Shown piece after piece: positions 24,892-32,745 of a DNA stretch of 44,584 nt. Under the pieces are notes generated by a model, which saw only the letters and a list, made by a program, of their open reading frames with translations, was not told where the DNA came from and made no database searches. The position numbers were made by a program, and so were the translations under genes. Position 1 is the stretch's first letter; the number at the start of each line of letters is the position of its first letter. Origin of the DNA: UBA4951 sp963652335 (lineage in GTDB: Bacteria; Bacillota_I; Bacilli_A; RFN20; CAG-826); the NCBI GenBank assembly GCA_963652335.1, contig CAVJSS010000007.1, positions 1 through 44,584 of the forward strand, given 5' to 3'.

Positions 24892-25719
24892 ATGAAACGC
24901 GCCATGATGGAAAATCCTTTTTGTGGACAACTTAAGCTGTATTCAAGGGATGGGAAGAAATACCTTTCCGACGTCATAAACGAAGAAGGGGTCAGATCGT
25001 TAGTCTCAATCATCCCATCAAAATACAAAAAGCAGATCCAAAGCTGGCTAAGCGGAATGCTCGACCCAATAGATGAGCAAAGCAAGAAAAAAGCCTACGG
25101 CTTATATAAAACTTCTCTCATCGAAGAAGAAGAAGAAGAAGAAGAAGAAGAAGAAGAAATCGGCAAAAAAACGGTGGCCCTTCAAAAAATCCATGCCTAT
25201 CTCTTCGAAGGTCTTTATCCGTTTGCCGGACAGATAAGAAGCAAAGCCGTTTCCAAAGGCGGATTCATATTCGCAAACGGAGACTTTATAAAGCAAACGC
25301 TTGCAAACATCGATAAAATGCATGAATCAACATATGATGAGATATTGGAAAAATACGTGGAGATGAACATAGCCCGTCCCTTTATGGAAGGCAATGGTCG
25401 CGCTACTTGCATTTGGCTGGACTTTCTTTTCATAAACCGTCTTGGCCAATGCGTCGATTGGTCCAAAATAGACAAAGAAGAATATCTAAACGCCATGAAG
25501 GAAAGTCCTCTCCATCCTTTAAAAATCCATGATTTGATAAGAGATGCCTTAACAACTCGAATAAACGATAGGGAATTGTTCCTAAAAGGCATAGACCATT
25601 CTTATTATTACGGACAAGAGCGATATCAAGGGGCGGTACTAACGATCAGATATCCATTTTCTTATCGAGCTAGTATTCAAACGCAAAAAGCATCCTCCTT
25701 ACGATACTTCGGTTCATAA
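24892..25719 (+). CDS. Degenerate Fic-family protein
   Basis: About 275 residues matching Fic-domain proteins of Bacillota: NPFCGQLKLYSRDG at the start, then AYLFEGLYPFAGQIRSKAVS, the Fic motif and GIDHSYYY near the end. Fic enzymes usually transfer AMP with HPFxxGNGRxxR. Here the motif reads RPFMEGNGRATC: the catalytic His is Arg (residue 162, CGT) and the last Arg is Cys (residue 173, TGC), each one base change from the usual codon. A (GAA)11 run adds a Glu stretch before IGKK. The last 30 residues do not look like Fic. No antitoxin is adjacent. It is probably inactive, either a pseudoenzyme or an early pseudogene. The start is uncertain (24892, 24904 or 24907) because no ribosome site is seen. 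Confidence 0.7.
   Translation: MKRAMMENPFCGQLKLYSRDGKKYLSDVINEEGVRSLVSIIPSKYKKQIQSWLSGMLDPIDEQSKKKAYGLYKTSLIEEEEEEEEEEEEIGKKTVALQKIHAYLFEGLYPFAGQIRSKAVSKGGFIFANGDFIKQTLANIDKMHESTYDEILEKYVEMNIARPFMEGNGRATCIWLDFLFINRLGQCVDWSKIDKEEYLNAMKESPLHPLKIHDLIRDALTTRINDRELFLKGIDHSYYYGQERYQGAVLTIRYPFSYRASIQTQKASSLRYFGS
25123..25155 (+). repeat. (GAA)11 in-frame microsatellite
   Basis: Eleven consecutive GAA codons encode polyglutamate in the Fic-like protein. Changes in copy number would alter linker length without shifting the frame. Confidence 0.9.
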
Positions 25720-25938
25720 AGCAGAAAGGCAGAACCATGTCGCCTATAAACCTACGCTTTATTAGTTTTCATCGCACTTTGTCTCCTGCTTTTCAATCAT
25801 CGATGATTCAAATTCGGCTTCCGGTTCCTTTGATTTCAATCGTTTTTAAGCCTTTTCGTTAATCAAACTTACCTTGCAATCTTATTAAAACGACCTTTTT
25901 GCCTCAAATAAGAACCGATAAGAACGATATCGATATGA

Positions 25939-25967
25939 TTCAACATGTTCTTAACATTTGTTATAAT
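25939..25967 (+). promoter_or_regulatory. Promoter of the gene at 25976, predicted leaderless
   Basis: TTCAAC (25939-25944) and a consensus TATAAT (25962-25967) are 17 bases apart. The -10 box ends 8 bases before the ATG, and no Shine-Dalgarno sequence is present. Confidence 0.6.
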
Positions 25968-25975
25968 TCCACCTG

Positions 25976-26539
25976 ATGGAAAACAAGAAACAACAAAAAA
26001 GAGAACAAACGAACGCGGTCAATAATCCCAATAAGCCAGGCGAAAAGATAGTCCCTCGCCATTTTTCTCTAAACGATATAAACAAAAGAAGGAACGATGA
26101 CCATAGCAACAGGAAAAACAACAACCATAAGGAAGAAAGGCATCGTTTCGAGCCTAAGCCTATCATCCTCCCGACTACCTTCACCATCGACGATCACCCA
26201 AGGGCGATGGTCCTTTGCTTCGATAGGAAAGCGGTGGAAGACATAAAGCCACGAAAATATTCTTCAGGCTACGAGATTTTCAGGATGCCTCTTCAATTAT
26301 CGCGGTATCTTTATGCCGAGGATTTCTTGATCGAAGCCAAGAAGCTGACTTCGTTAGGCTTCATGGACAAGCAATTCATCATCTTGGAAGGGAGGGACGG
26401 AGATAAGCTTCTAGCCTACGCCAAAGAAGGGGAAAAAGACAATTCGAAGGACAAATCCGTCAGACAGTTCTATCATTATCTCGCCTATTTCCTAACCTAC
26501 GCCAAGGAAAACGACACGGCAGTCGTCTTCGATCTATAA
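25976..26539 (+). CDS. Hypothetical protein with disordered charged N-terminus
   Basis: A 187-residue protein that I do not recognise. Residues 1-58 are rich in K, R, N, H and Q and probably disordered. Residues 60-187 look like a compact alpha/beta domain (RAMVLCFDRKAVEDIKPR, QFIILEGRDGDKLLAYAKEG). No membrane segment or signal peptide is seen. It is a single gene with a strong promoter and its own terminator, so it is very likely real. I considered SepF but saw none of its motifs. Confidence 0.75.
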   Translation: MENKKQQKREQTNAVNNPNKPGEKIVPRHFSLNDINKRRNDDHSNRKNNNHKEERHRFEPKPIILPTTFTIDDHPRAMVLCFDRKAVEDIKPRKYSSGYEIFRMPLQLSRYLYAEDFLIEAKKLTSLGFMDKQFIILEGRDGDKLLAYAKEGEKDNSKDKSVRQFYHYLAYFLTYAKENDTAVVFDL

Positions 26540-26541
26540 TC

Positions 26542-26573
26542 AAGGACAAGAACGACCATCTTGTCCTTTTTTT
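26542..26573 (+). terminator. Rho-independent terminator
   Basis: AAGGACAAGA (26542-26551) pairs with TCTTGTCCTT (26559-26568) around a 7-base loop, and the T-run continues to 26573. Confidence 0.9.
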
Positions 26574-26623
26574 GTTCGATCATCCGTAAAAAGAAAACGT
26601 CCCTCATCGAGACGTTATCTGAT

Positions 26624-27748
26624 TTATTTATCGATCTTAACCGCATAGGCCCTACGTTTTTTGTTTTGCCTCTCGCTAAAATATTTCCACATGTTCCTAA
26701 TAGCCATATTATCGACCATGTTAAGGTTGGTATCCGCGTATTCTATTTCCCCTTTCATCATCTTGTCGATGACCAATCCGGCGATGGCCCAATGTATTCC
26801 GGTATTGGCCAAATCCTTCCTTACGGCGATCATCCCAAGATCCAATCCTTTGGTGTGTCTGACTTCTTTCAGAACATTTGCGATCGATCTTAAAGTCAAT
26901 CTGCCGCCTGTTTTCTGAAGGTGGCGGCCGATGGTTGGGAAGACCAACCCAAAAGCCACCAATTCATCGTTCTCATCGGCGATGAATTTGCAATAATCGG
27001 GGGTTATCAGCAATTGGAATCCTTTGATAAGCTCCTTTTTCTCCGCTTCGGTGACTGGAACGGCCATATAGAGATTGCCATATGTCTCCTCATAGATCTC
27101 AAAGAATTTGGAAGCGTATTTCTTAAGCAATTGCCTGGTGTTTTTGTTCTCCACGATATGGAGGTTAAGCCTCTTCATCATCTTCTCGGAGATCGAAAGC
27201 ACCCTCGTATCGAACGTTTCCGGCTTGGTAAGCCTGGATTCGACCCATTCGCATTCGGATACGAAGCCGTAGGCGAGATAATGTTTTTCGTAATATGGGG
27301 CGTTATATTGTTCTTCGAAAGTGGATTCTTCTTCAAAGCCTTCGACCAACAGTCCTTCGCGTTCCATGTCGTTTTTCCCCAATGGGCCCACCAATTCATC
27401 CATCCCCAAAGACAAGGCCCATTCTTTGACCGCGTCCAATAAGGCTTTGGACACTTCCGAATCATCGATGAAATCGAAACGGGAGATTCTGACTCTCTTC
27501 TGTTTCCAAATCTTGTTGGAGACACGTTGGTATATGCCTTCGATCCTGCCTACCAATTCATTGCCTTTGTAAGCCAAAAAGAATTTGCAGTCGATTTCTT
27601 TGGTATGGGCGTTTTTCTTTTTGAAAGCCGCGACTTCATCCATGTACAAAGGCGGGACGAAATAGGGGTTTCCCTTATATAAATCCAACGGGAAATTGAT
27701 GAAGGCCCTTATGTCCTTGCGGCCTTTGACTTCTTTTATTTCGATCAT
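26624..27748 (-). CDS. GNAT-fold acyltransferase-like protein
   Basis: A 374-residue cytoplasmic protein resembling large GNAT-superfamily proteins of unknown substrate. The N-terminal half has the FLAYKGNELVGRIEGI strand pair and SRFDFIDDSEVSKALL, typical of acetyl-CoA-binding GNAT domains. The second half (EENDELVAFGLVFP-like strand, NMVDNMAIRNMWKYF at the end) looks like a second GNAT-like domain. It begins 11 bases after degV, with an AAGGAG ribosome binding site, so the two form an operon. Confidence 0.65.
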   Translation of the reverse strand: MIEIKEVKGRKDIRAFINFPLDLYKGNPYFVPPLYMDEVAAFKKKNAHTKEIDCKFFLAYKGNELVGRIEGIYQRVSNKIWKQKRVRISRFDFIDDSEVSKALLDAVKEWALSLGMDELVGPLGKNDMEREGLLVEGFEEESTFEEQYNAPYYEKHYLAYGFVSECEWVESRLTKPETFDTRVLSISEKMMKRLNLHIVENKNTRQLLKKYASKFFEIYEETYGNLYMAVPVTEAEKKELIKGFQLLITPDYCKFIADENDELVAFGLVFPTIGRHLQKTGGRLTLRSIANVLKEVRHTKGLDLGMIAVRKDLANTGIHWAIAGLVIDKMMKGEIEYADTNLNMVDNMAIRNMWKYFSERQNKKRRAYAVKIDK

Positions 27749-27759
27749 TTTCGTTCTCC

Positions 27760-28629
27760 TTAACGTTTTTTGGCCAAAAAGGAAATGCCGGAGGTGTTAG
27801 GCCCCGCATGGCATCCGGCCGTCGGATTCAAAGGATAGACATCGAAAACCAAATCAGGGTATTTCTCTTTGAATTTGGATACGATGGCTTCTGCCAAAGC
27901 CGGCGCTCCGGCATGGATCACCTTAACCCTCCCTTTTCCTGGTTCCAAGGCCAATTCGTCGTATTTGTCGAGCAAATACTTGATCGCGTTCATCTTCCCT
28001 TTGGCTTTGTCGACCGAGGTCATTATCCCTTCGTCGGTGATGGCGATTATCGGTTTGACCCCGAATATCCCGCCTAGCAAAGCCTTAAGCCCCGAAACCC
28101 TTCCGGATTTGGCGAAGAATTTGAGATCGTCCGCGAAGAAATAGGTGGCCACATGGTCCCTGAATTCCTCGCCATGGGCGATGGTCTCTTCGATGCCATG
28201 CCCTTCGTTATAGTATGAAAAGGTCTCTTCGACCACGCTTAAAGCGGTGGCGGAGATGCCTTTGGTATCCAACGAATAAAATTTCCTTTCCGGATATTTT
28301 TCCAACAATTCGGCAACAGCCAGATTCATGGCGTTGAAAGTCCCGCTCATCTTCTGGGAGAAATGAACGTAGAGAATATCGTTCCCAGCTTGGAATTCCG
28401 GTTCGAAATAAGCGCGGTATTTCTCGATCGAGATGGCGCTCGTGCTCGGAAGCTTAAGGCAAGCCCTTAGCTCATCGTAGAATTTCTTGTCGTTGAATTT
28501 CTTCCAAGTCTCATATGGAAAGACCTCTTTGCCTTTGAAAAGATAAGGCATCGAGATCAATTTGCAGTCATATTTAGCGGCCGATTCCAACGTCATGTCG
28601 GAATCGGTATCGGCGAATTTTATTAACAT
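27760..28629 (-). CDS. DegV-family fatty-acid-binding protein
   Basis: A 289-residue DegV protein. The N-terminal domain has a TSAISIEKY-like lipid-binding Ser/Thr loop and VHFSQKMSGTFNAM. The second domain has FAKSGRVSGLKALLGGIFGVKPII, the family's most conserved block. The family binds fatty acids and in some Bacillota acts as FakB with the kinase FakA to supply acyl-phosphate for phospholipids; no fakA is in this window. AGGAG precedes the ATG. Confidence 0.92.
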   Translation of the reverse strand: MLIKFADTDSDMTLESAAKYDCKLISMPYLFKGKEVFPYETWKKFNDKKFYDELRACLKLPSTSAISIEKYRAYFEPEFQAGNDILYVHFSQKMSGTFNAMNLAVAELLEKYPERKFYSLDTKGISATALSVVEETFSYYNEGHGIEETIAHGEEFRDHVATYFFADDLKFFAKSGRVSGLKALLGGIFGVKPIIAITDEGIMTSVDKAKGKMNAIKYLLDKYDELALEPGKGRVKVIHAGAPALAEAIVSKFKEKYPDLVFDVYPLNPTAGCHAGPNTSGISFLAKKR

Positions 28630-29104
28630 AATGCGCTCCTAAAAACGTATTTAGACAAACGAATTTTAATGCAATAAAGACGTTTTGCACATATTTTTAT
28701 TTCCTTTGCCCGTGCGATAGGTGCGCGCAAACGAAATAAAGACAAGGAAAAAAACCAAGCGTCGAAAAGACCTTAAGCAACAGCCAATCCATGGTTTTGC
28801 GGCCAAATAGAGGCGATCTAAGAAAAAACGATAGTCAACAAAAACGATTTTCAATTGATACGTTTTTGAATGGATGTTTAGTTAATTATCGCTGACGGTT
28901 TTTCGTTACCAGAATATGAAAAATGTAGGCACTATGCGTATTATTTATACAATTTCAAAAATATTGGGAAGACAAAAAACAACCGATTCATTTTTTATGT
29001 CAATTTATTCTAGTTTCAATTTAGATTAAATATCGTTAAGGCCTTATCGCATATCAAATTTAATGTAGATGAAATCTAAGCTTTTTCATATTTTTATTTT
29101 ATGG
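28630..29104. other. AT-rich intergenic region between divergent operons
   Basis: About 475 bases with no gene I can support. It must hold the degV promoter (minus) and upstream sequence of the SipW operon (plus). Short open frames on the minus strand lack ribosome sites. Confidence 0.5.
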
Positions 29105-29133
29105 GCTTGTATTTTTTTTTTTTTATTTAGGAT
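29105..29133 (+). promoter_or_regulatory. Poly-T spacer promoter candidate (copy 2) of the SipW operon
   Basis: GCTTGTA, T13 (29112-29124), ATTT and AGGAT match the element at 22003 base for base in layout. TTGTAT (29107-29112) and TAGGAT (29128-29133) are again 15 bases apart. The flanks are unrelated to copy 1. Unlike copy 1, no good hairpin precedes the T-tract. The first ATG is 32 bases downstream. Confidence 0.55.
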
Positions 29134-29165
29134 GTTAACAAGCTCTTTAAGAGAAAAGGCGTATT

Positions 29166-29654
29166 ATGAATCCGAAAAACAAAAAAAGCCTCTTTCTAGC
29201 ATCGATCTGCACCATATCAGCCTTAACATTGATAGGCTCTTTGGTTTTCATTAAGGCATTGACTGGAAAGCCAATCTCGAACGAAACGACGTTGAACGTC
29301 AATAACATAACGAGCAAAACCCTTAGGGTCTCGATCGAGGAATTGGCTCCGGGATTCGAAGAAGATTACGTGATCAATCTATCCGGCAAGGAATTGGATA
29401 CCCTTTCGATCAGCCTTTCTTTCGTGAACAAAGACGAAAAAGGGAAGCTTTCGGACTATCTCACCGTTTCCATATCCGGCGGGGATTACAAGGATTCGAT
29501 GCCTTTGAAAACGGCTTTCTCGCTGAATGAGCCGATATCATTGGGCAAAGGGGTAAGCAAGATTTCATTGTCTTATCTTTTAAGCGATCAGATCGGCAAC
29601 GAAGCCCAAAACACCTATGCCGATTTCAACGTCAAGATCAAGGCAGAAAGGTAA
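29166..29654 (+). CDS. Small anchored beta-sandwich protein, first gene of the SipW operon
   Basis: A 162-residue protein with a basic start and one hydrophobic segment (about residues 9-31), then a beta-rich domain (LRVSIEELAPGFEEDYVINL, and a final YADFNVKIKAER) that resembles a short TasA-like module. The ALFT signal-peptide motif of the other substrates is missing, so it may stay membrane-anchored or be cut by another peptidase. By position it could be an anchor or initiator, like TapA beside TasA; that is inference. AAAAGG precedes the ATG, and sipW follows two bases after the stop. Confidence 0.7.
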   Translation: MNPKNKKSLFLASICTISALTLIGSLVFIKALTGKPISNETTLNVNNITSKTLRVSIEELAPGFEEDYVINLSGKELDTLSISLSFVNKDEKGKLSDYLTVSISGGDYKDSMPLKTAFSLNEPISLGKGVSKISLSYLLSDQIGNEAQNTYADFNVKIKAER

Positions 29655-29656
29655 GC

Positions 29657-30436
29657 ATGGAAGAAACAGCGACGATAGAAAACAAGAAGAAATCGAAACT
29701 AAGAAAAATCTTAGAAGGGATTTCCTGGGCCTTGATGGCCGTCTTTGCCGCCTTGGCGGTTTTTTCGGTGGTGGTGGCCGTTTCTTCCAAAAAAGATTCC
29801 GACGGCACAGCCACGATATTCGGGACCCAATTAAGGTTCGTCAAATCGGATTCGATGGCCGAATGCGAGCAAACCGACGTATCCGCCTACAAAATCAAAT
29901 CGATCAAAGTAAAATCCTGCGTCTTCATCGAAACGATCCCCGAAGAAGAAACCAAAAGGGAAGAATGGCTTTCGAAAATAGAAATCGGCGACGTTTTGAC
30001 CTTCAAATACGTTTACACCACCCAAGAGACCATAACCCACAGGGTTATCTCCATCGAAGAAAAACCAAGCGGTGGCTATATATTCTCGTTAAGGGGAGAC
30101 AACATGTCTTCCGAATCAGGGGCTCTTACCCAAACGATCGATACTTCCCTGGAAGATTCCCCAAATTACATAATCGGGAAAGTCACGGGCCAAAGCTATT
30201 TCCTAGGCCTTTTGATCTATGCCGTCAAATCTCCGGTTGGCATAAGCCTAATCGTTATGGTTCCTTCCGCCATCATCATAATCTGGAATGCGGTAAGAAT
30301 CGCGAAAGTCGTCAAACAAGGCAAAAAGGAGAAGAAAGACGAAGAGAATTCAAACCGCGACAAAGAAATCGAAGAACTCAAAAAACAGATAGAGGCCCTT
30401 AAAACCTCCACCAGCCAAAAACAAGAGGGGGAATGA
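29657..30436 (+). CDS. sipW: SipW-like ER-type signal peptidase I
   Basis: A 259-residue membrane protease of the ER/archaeal S26B type. Transmembrane segments lie at about residues 21-43 and 187-213. The nucleophile Ser 66 is in VKSDSMAE, the general base is His 128 in ITHRV (bacterial enzymes use Lys), and Asp 148 is in RGDNM. A charged, probably coiled-coil cytoplasmic tail follows (EENSNRDKEIEELKKQIEAL). In Bacillus SipW processes TasA and TapA; here five neighbouring or distant proteins carry matching signal peptides. An insertion of about 30 residues lies between the Ser and His motifs. Its stop overlaps the next small gene (ATGA). Confidence 0.9.
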   Translation: MEETATIENKKKSKLRKILEGISWALMAVFAALAVFSVVVAVSSKKDSDGTATIFGTQLRFVKSDSMAECEQTDVSAYKIKSIKVKSCVFIETIPEEETKREEWLSKIEIGDVLTFKYVYTTQETITHRVISIEEKPSGGYIFSLRGDNMSSESGALTQTIDTSLEDSPNYIIGKVTGQSYFLGLLIYAVKSPVGISLIVMVPSAIIIIWNAVRIAKVVKQGKKEKKDEENSNRDKEIEELKKQIEALKTSTSQKQEGE

Positions 30437-30585
30437 AAATGGAAACGTTGGTCTTAGCCATAGCGAGTCTGCTCGCGCTTGTGTCGATCGTTACCTTGAT
30501 CATCGCGATCATCGAGGTTTTGTTCGAGAAAAGCAAAACCAAGAAAGAGGATTGTTTCTCCCCGAAGCATCGTTGCGATTGCTAA
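30433..30585 (+). CDS. 50-residue membrane protein with Cys-rich C-terminus
   Basis: A short gene coupled to sipW by an ATGA overlap. Residues 5-31 are a transmembrane segment (TLVLAIASLLALVSIVTLII and on). The remaining 19 residues are charged and end DCFSPKHRCDC, with three cysteines and a His. It could be a partner or regulator of the signal peptidase, bind metal, or be redox sensitive; none of this is shown. The gene is too short for most predictors but is in frame, has coding-type codons and sits within a tight operon. Confidence 0.65.
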   Translation: MKMETLVLAIASLLALVSIVTLIIAIIEVLFEKSKTKKEDCFSPKHRCDC

Positions 30586-30639
30586 TGGCATTTAGGGCTT
30601 TAGGCCCATGCGATAAAAAGAAAAAAGAAAGGAGGAAAT

Positions 30640-31287
30640 ATGGCGATAAAGAAAAACGGCATGTTGATAGCCGCTTCGATCTCGGCTTTGCTGGGCGTAG
30701 CCACCCTTATTGGCGGGACTTATGCCCTCTTCACCGATTCGGCGACCGTCAGCAACCATCTGAAAGCCGGCAATCTGAAAGTCTCTTTGCTTAGGACTTC
30801 GCTATCGAAGACCTCTTTGGACGAATCCGGATATTTGAAGGAAACGACCGATAAAACGGAAAAGGACTTCACCGGCAAAAACAAAGAGAACGTCTTTGGG
30901 TTGGAAGAAAACGAATACGTCGTCCCCGGCTCTTCGTTCACGGCCAACATGAGGATCGTAAACGGCATCAAAGAAAACGGATCGTATGTCAAAAGCACGG
31001 TCGCGTTCTCTTATGACATTAAGATCGTCTTAGGCGATTCATCGGACAAGGAATTGTCCGAACAATTGCTTATAACTGTCGGCCAAGGAAGCTATAAAGC
31101 ATCCAAAACGCTTTCTGAATTCAATGATGAGGCGATTCTAAGCGGCGTAATGGAAACAACCGACGAATCCGCTGATTTCTGGGTCAAAGCCGAATTCCAA
31201 GACCTAAAAGAAAACAACGACGCCCAAAACCAAAAAGCCAGTTTCGACTTGTTGGTCGAGGCGACCCAATTAACCAAAAAATCATAA
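30640..31287 (+). CDS. TasA/camelysin-like fibre subunit
   Basis: A 215-residue protein with a SipW-type signal peptide (MAIKKNG, hydrophobic core, GGTYALFTDSA) followed by a single beta-sandwich (FTANMRIVNGIKENG, and a final QKASFDLLVEATQL). It has no additional domain, unlike the other substrates, and so is the best candidate for the main structural subunit. In TasA, cleavage frees an N-terminal strand that completes the next subunit. A strong GGAGG ribosome site precedes the ATG, consistent with high output. Confidence 0.8.
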   Translation: MAIKKNGMLIAASISALLGVATLIGGTYALFTDSATVSNHLKAGNLKVSLLRTSLSKTSLDESGYLKETTDKTEKDFTGKNKENVFGLEENEYVVPGSSFTANMRIVNGIKENGSYVKSTVAFSYDIKIVLGDSSDKELSEQLLITVGQGSYKASKTLSEFNDEAILSGVMETTDESADFWVKAEFQDLKENNDAQNQKASFDLLVEATQLTKKS

Positions 31288-31302
31288 GAAGGAGGAATGA
31301 AA

Positions 31303-32676
31303 ATGAACAGGAAAACAAAAGGTTCGATAATTCTCTCATCCTTAGCGGCCATAGGCATCGCCGGCTCTTTGATAGCGGGCGCCACCTATGCCTTATTCAC
31401 CTCGGAAAGCTCAACCAATATCGCGATCTCCTCAGGCAAAGTCGACGTCACGGCAACTATTGACCAAGACTCGATCAAAACCAAGGAGCTTAACGATACG
31501 GATTGGCTTGATGGGTCCGGCAACACTTTCGAAGGCGTGGTCGAATTCGATAAGGATGGCAATTTGTCCATCTCCAACATCGTTCCCGGCGACGCTATCA
31601 AATTCAATATAATCATCAAGAACGATTCGACGGTCAGCGCCCGTTACAGAACGATAGTCAAAGCCAAGGAAAACAACGGCTTGTTCGAAGGCTTGACGGT
31701 CAAATTGGGCGATGAGGCATATAACGGCCGAACAGCCGTCAGCAAATACGCAACCCTTAAAAAAGGCTCAGCCGACATCATAATCCCAATCGAGATCGAA
31801 CTCCCTAAGGAAAAACAAAACCAATATCAAGGCAAATCCTGCACCATCACCTACGCCGTCGAAGCCATCCAAGGCAACGCGGCTGCGAAAGATACCCCAG
31901 ACACCGACTATTTGGTCTATACGCCATCCGACCTGACCGTCTTTGCCAATTTGATCAACGATGGCGAATTCACCTACACCAACGTCATATTCCAAAACGA
32001 CATAGACATGGAAAATGCCACTTATGTCTCACCTCACTACGACACCAGCAACGTGAACAACCATAAGCATGACCTAAATATCATCGGCGGAGGGTATACG
32101 ATATCCAATTTCGCCCCGACCCATAACGGCCATGCCAGCGGCTTGATCGGCGGAATATTCGCCGGCGGCGCTACCATATCCGTATCGAATCTCAAATTCG
32201 ATAAGGTCACGATCGTCGGAGACTATGCCAACGAACCGATTTGCGCCGGCGGACCTATCGTCGGGGCTTCCGATAACGGCATCGTCAAAATCTCCAACGT
32301 CGAAGTCAATAACGTCAGCGTCTCCAATGTCAAATACGGCGGATCGTTGGTTGGATATTCGACCGGGACCTTGGACATCGAAGACGTCAAAGTCACCGAT
32401 TCGAATATCGAAGCCTATACCGCAGGCGGAATCGCCGGAAACGTCTCCAAGTCCGTTTCGATAGAAAACCCTTCCGGAAGCAACATCTCCGTAACGGGCA
32501 GCAAGAAAGAAGGCGGAATGATCGGCGCGGTCAACTCAGGGACAACCAATATAACCGATTACGACAATAGCAAATATGTTGCCACGATAAGCAAAACCGC
32601 TACTGGTTCCCAAGGCGAGATCGTCGGTCAAAACCTCGGTACCGTCAACGTGAATGGAGAACCGTTAAATCAATAA
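31303..32676 (+). CDS. TasA-like protein with C-terminal beta-helix
   Basis: A 457-residue SipW substrate. The signal peptide is MNRKTKGS plus hydrophobic core and GATYALFTSES. The TasA-like domain spans about residues 35-205 (NIVPGDAIKFNIIIKNDS, and YQGKSCTITYAVEAIQGNA at its end). The C-terminal 250 residues are a beta-helix with GLUG-like repeats (NIIGGGYTISNFAP, AGGPIVGASDNGIVKISN, YGGSLVGYSTGTLDI). There is no wall-anchor motif. ATG 31303 is preferred to 31297 because the GGAGG is then at the proper distance. Confidence 0.85.
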   Translation: MNRKTKGSIILSSLAAIGIAGSLIAGATYALFTSESSTNIAISSGKVDVTATIDQDSIKTKELNDTDWLDGSGNTFEGVVEFDKDGNLSISNIVPGDAIKFNIIIKNDSTVSARYRTIVKAKENNGLFEGLTVKLGDEAYNGRTAVSKYATLKKGSADIIIPIEIELPKEKQNQYQGKSCTITYAVEAIQGNAAAKDTPDTDYLVYTPSDLTVFANLINDGEFTYTNVIFQNDIDMENATYVSPHYDTSNVNNHKHDLNIIGGGYTISNFAPTHNGHASGLIGGIFAGGATISVSNLKFDKVTIVGDYANEPICAGGPIVGASDNGIVKISNVEVNNVSVSNVKYGGSLVGYSTGTLDIEDVKVTDSNIEAYTAGGIAGNVSKSVSIENPSGSNISVTGSKKEGGMIGAVNSGTTNITDYDNSKYVATISKTATGSQGEIVGQNLGTVNVNGEPLNQ

Positions 32677-32686
32677 GTCGTTTATA

Positions 32687-32721
32687 CGTGGTTGCTGCAA
32701 AGGCAAAGAGCAGCAACCACG
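32687..32721 (+). other. 12-bp perfect intercistronic hairpin
   Basis: CGTGGTTGCTGC (32687-32698) pairs fully with GCAGCAACCACG (32710-32721) around an 11-base loop. There is no T-run after it, so it is not a normal terminator; it may stabilise or process the mRNA, or attenuate downstream expression. Confidence 0.75.
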
Positions 32722-32745
32722 CTACATCATCAAAAAAGGAACAAT

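Noticed and set aside
25102..25323. Minus-strand ORF with a polyphenylalanine run
   Set aside because: The run is simply the complement of the (GAA)11 microsatellite.
25976..26539. SepF identity for the hypothetical protein
   Set aside because: Length and location near cell division interest me, but none of the SepF core motifs is visible.
29617..30402. Long ORF in another frame over sipW
   Set aside because: Its Arg- and His-rich translation is a shadow of the sipW frame, which has the catalytic motifs.
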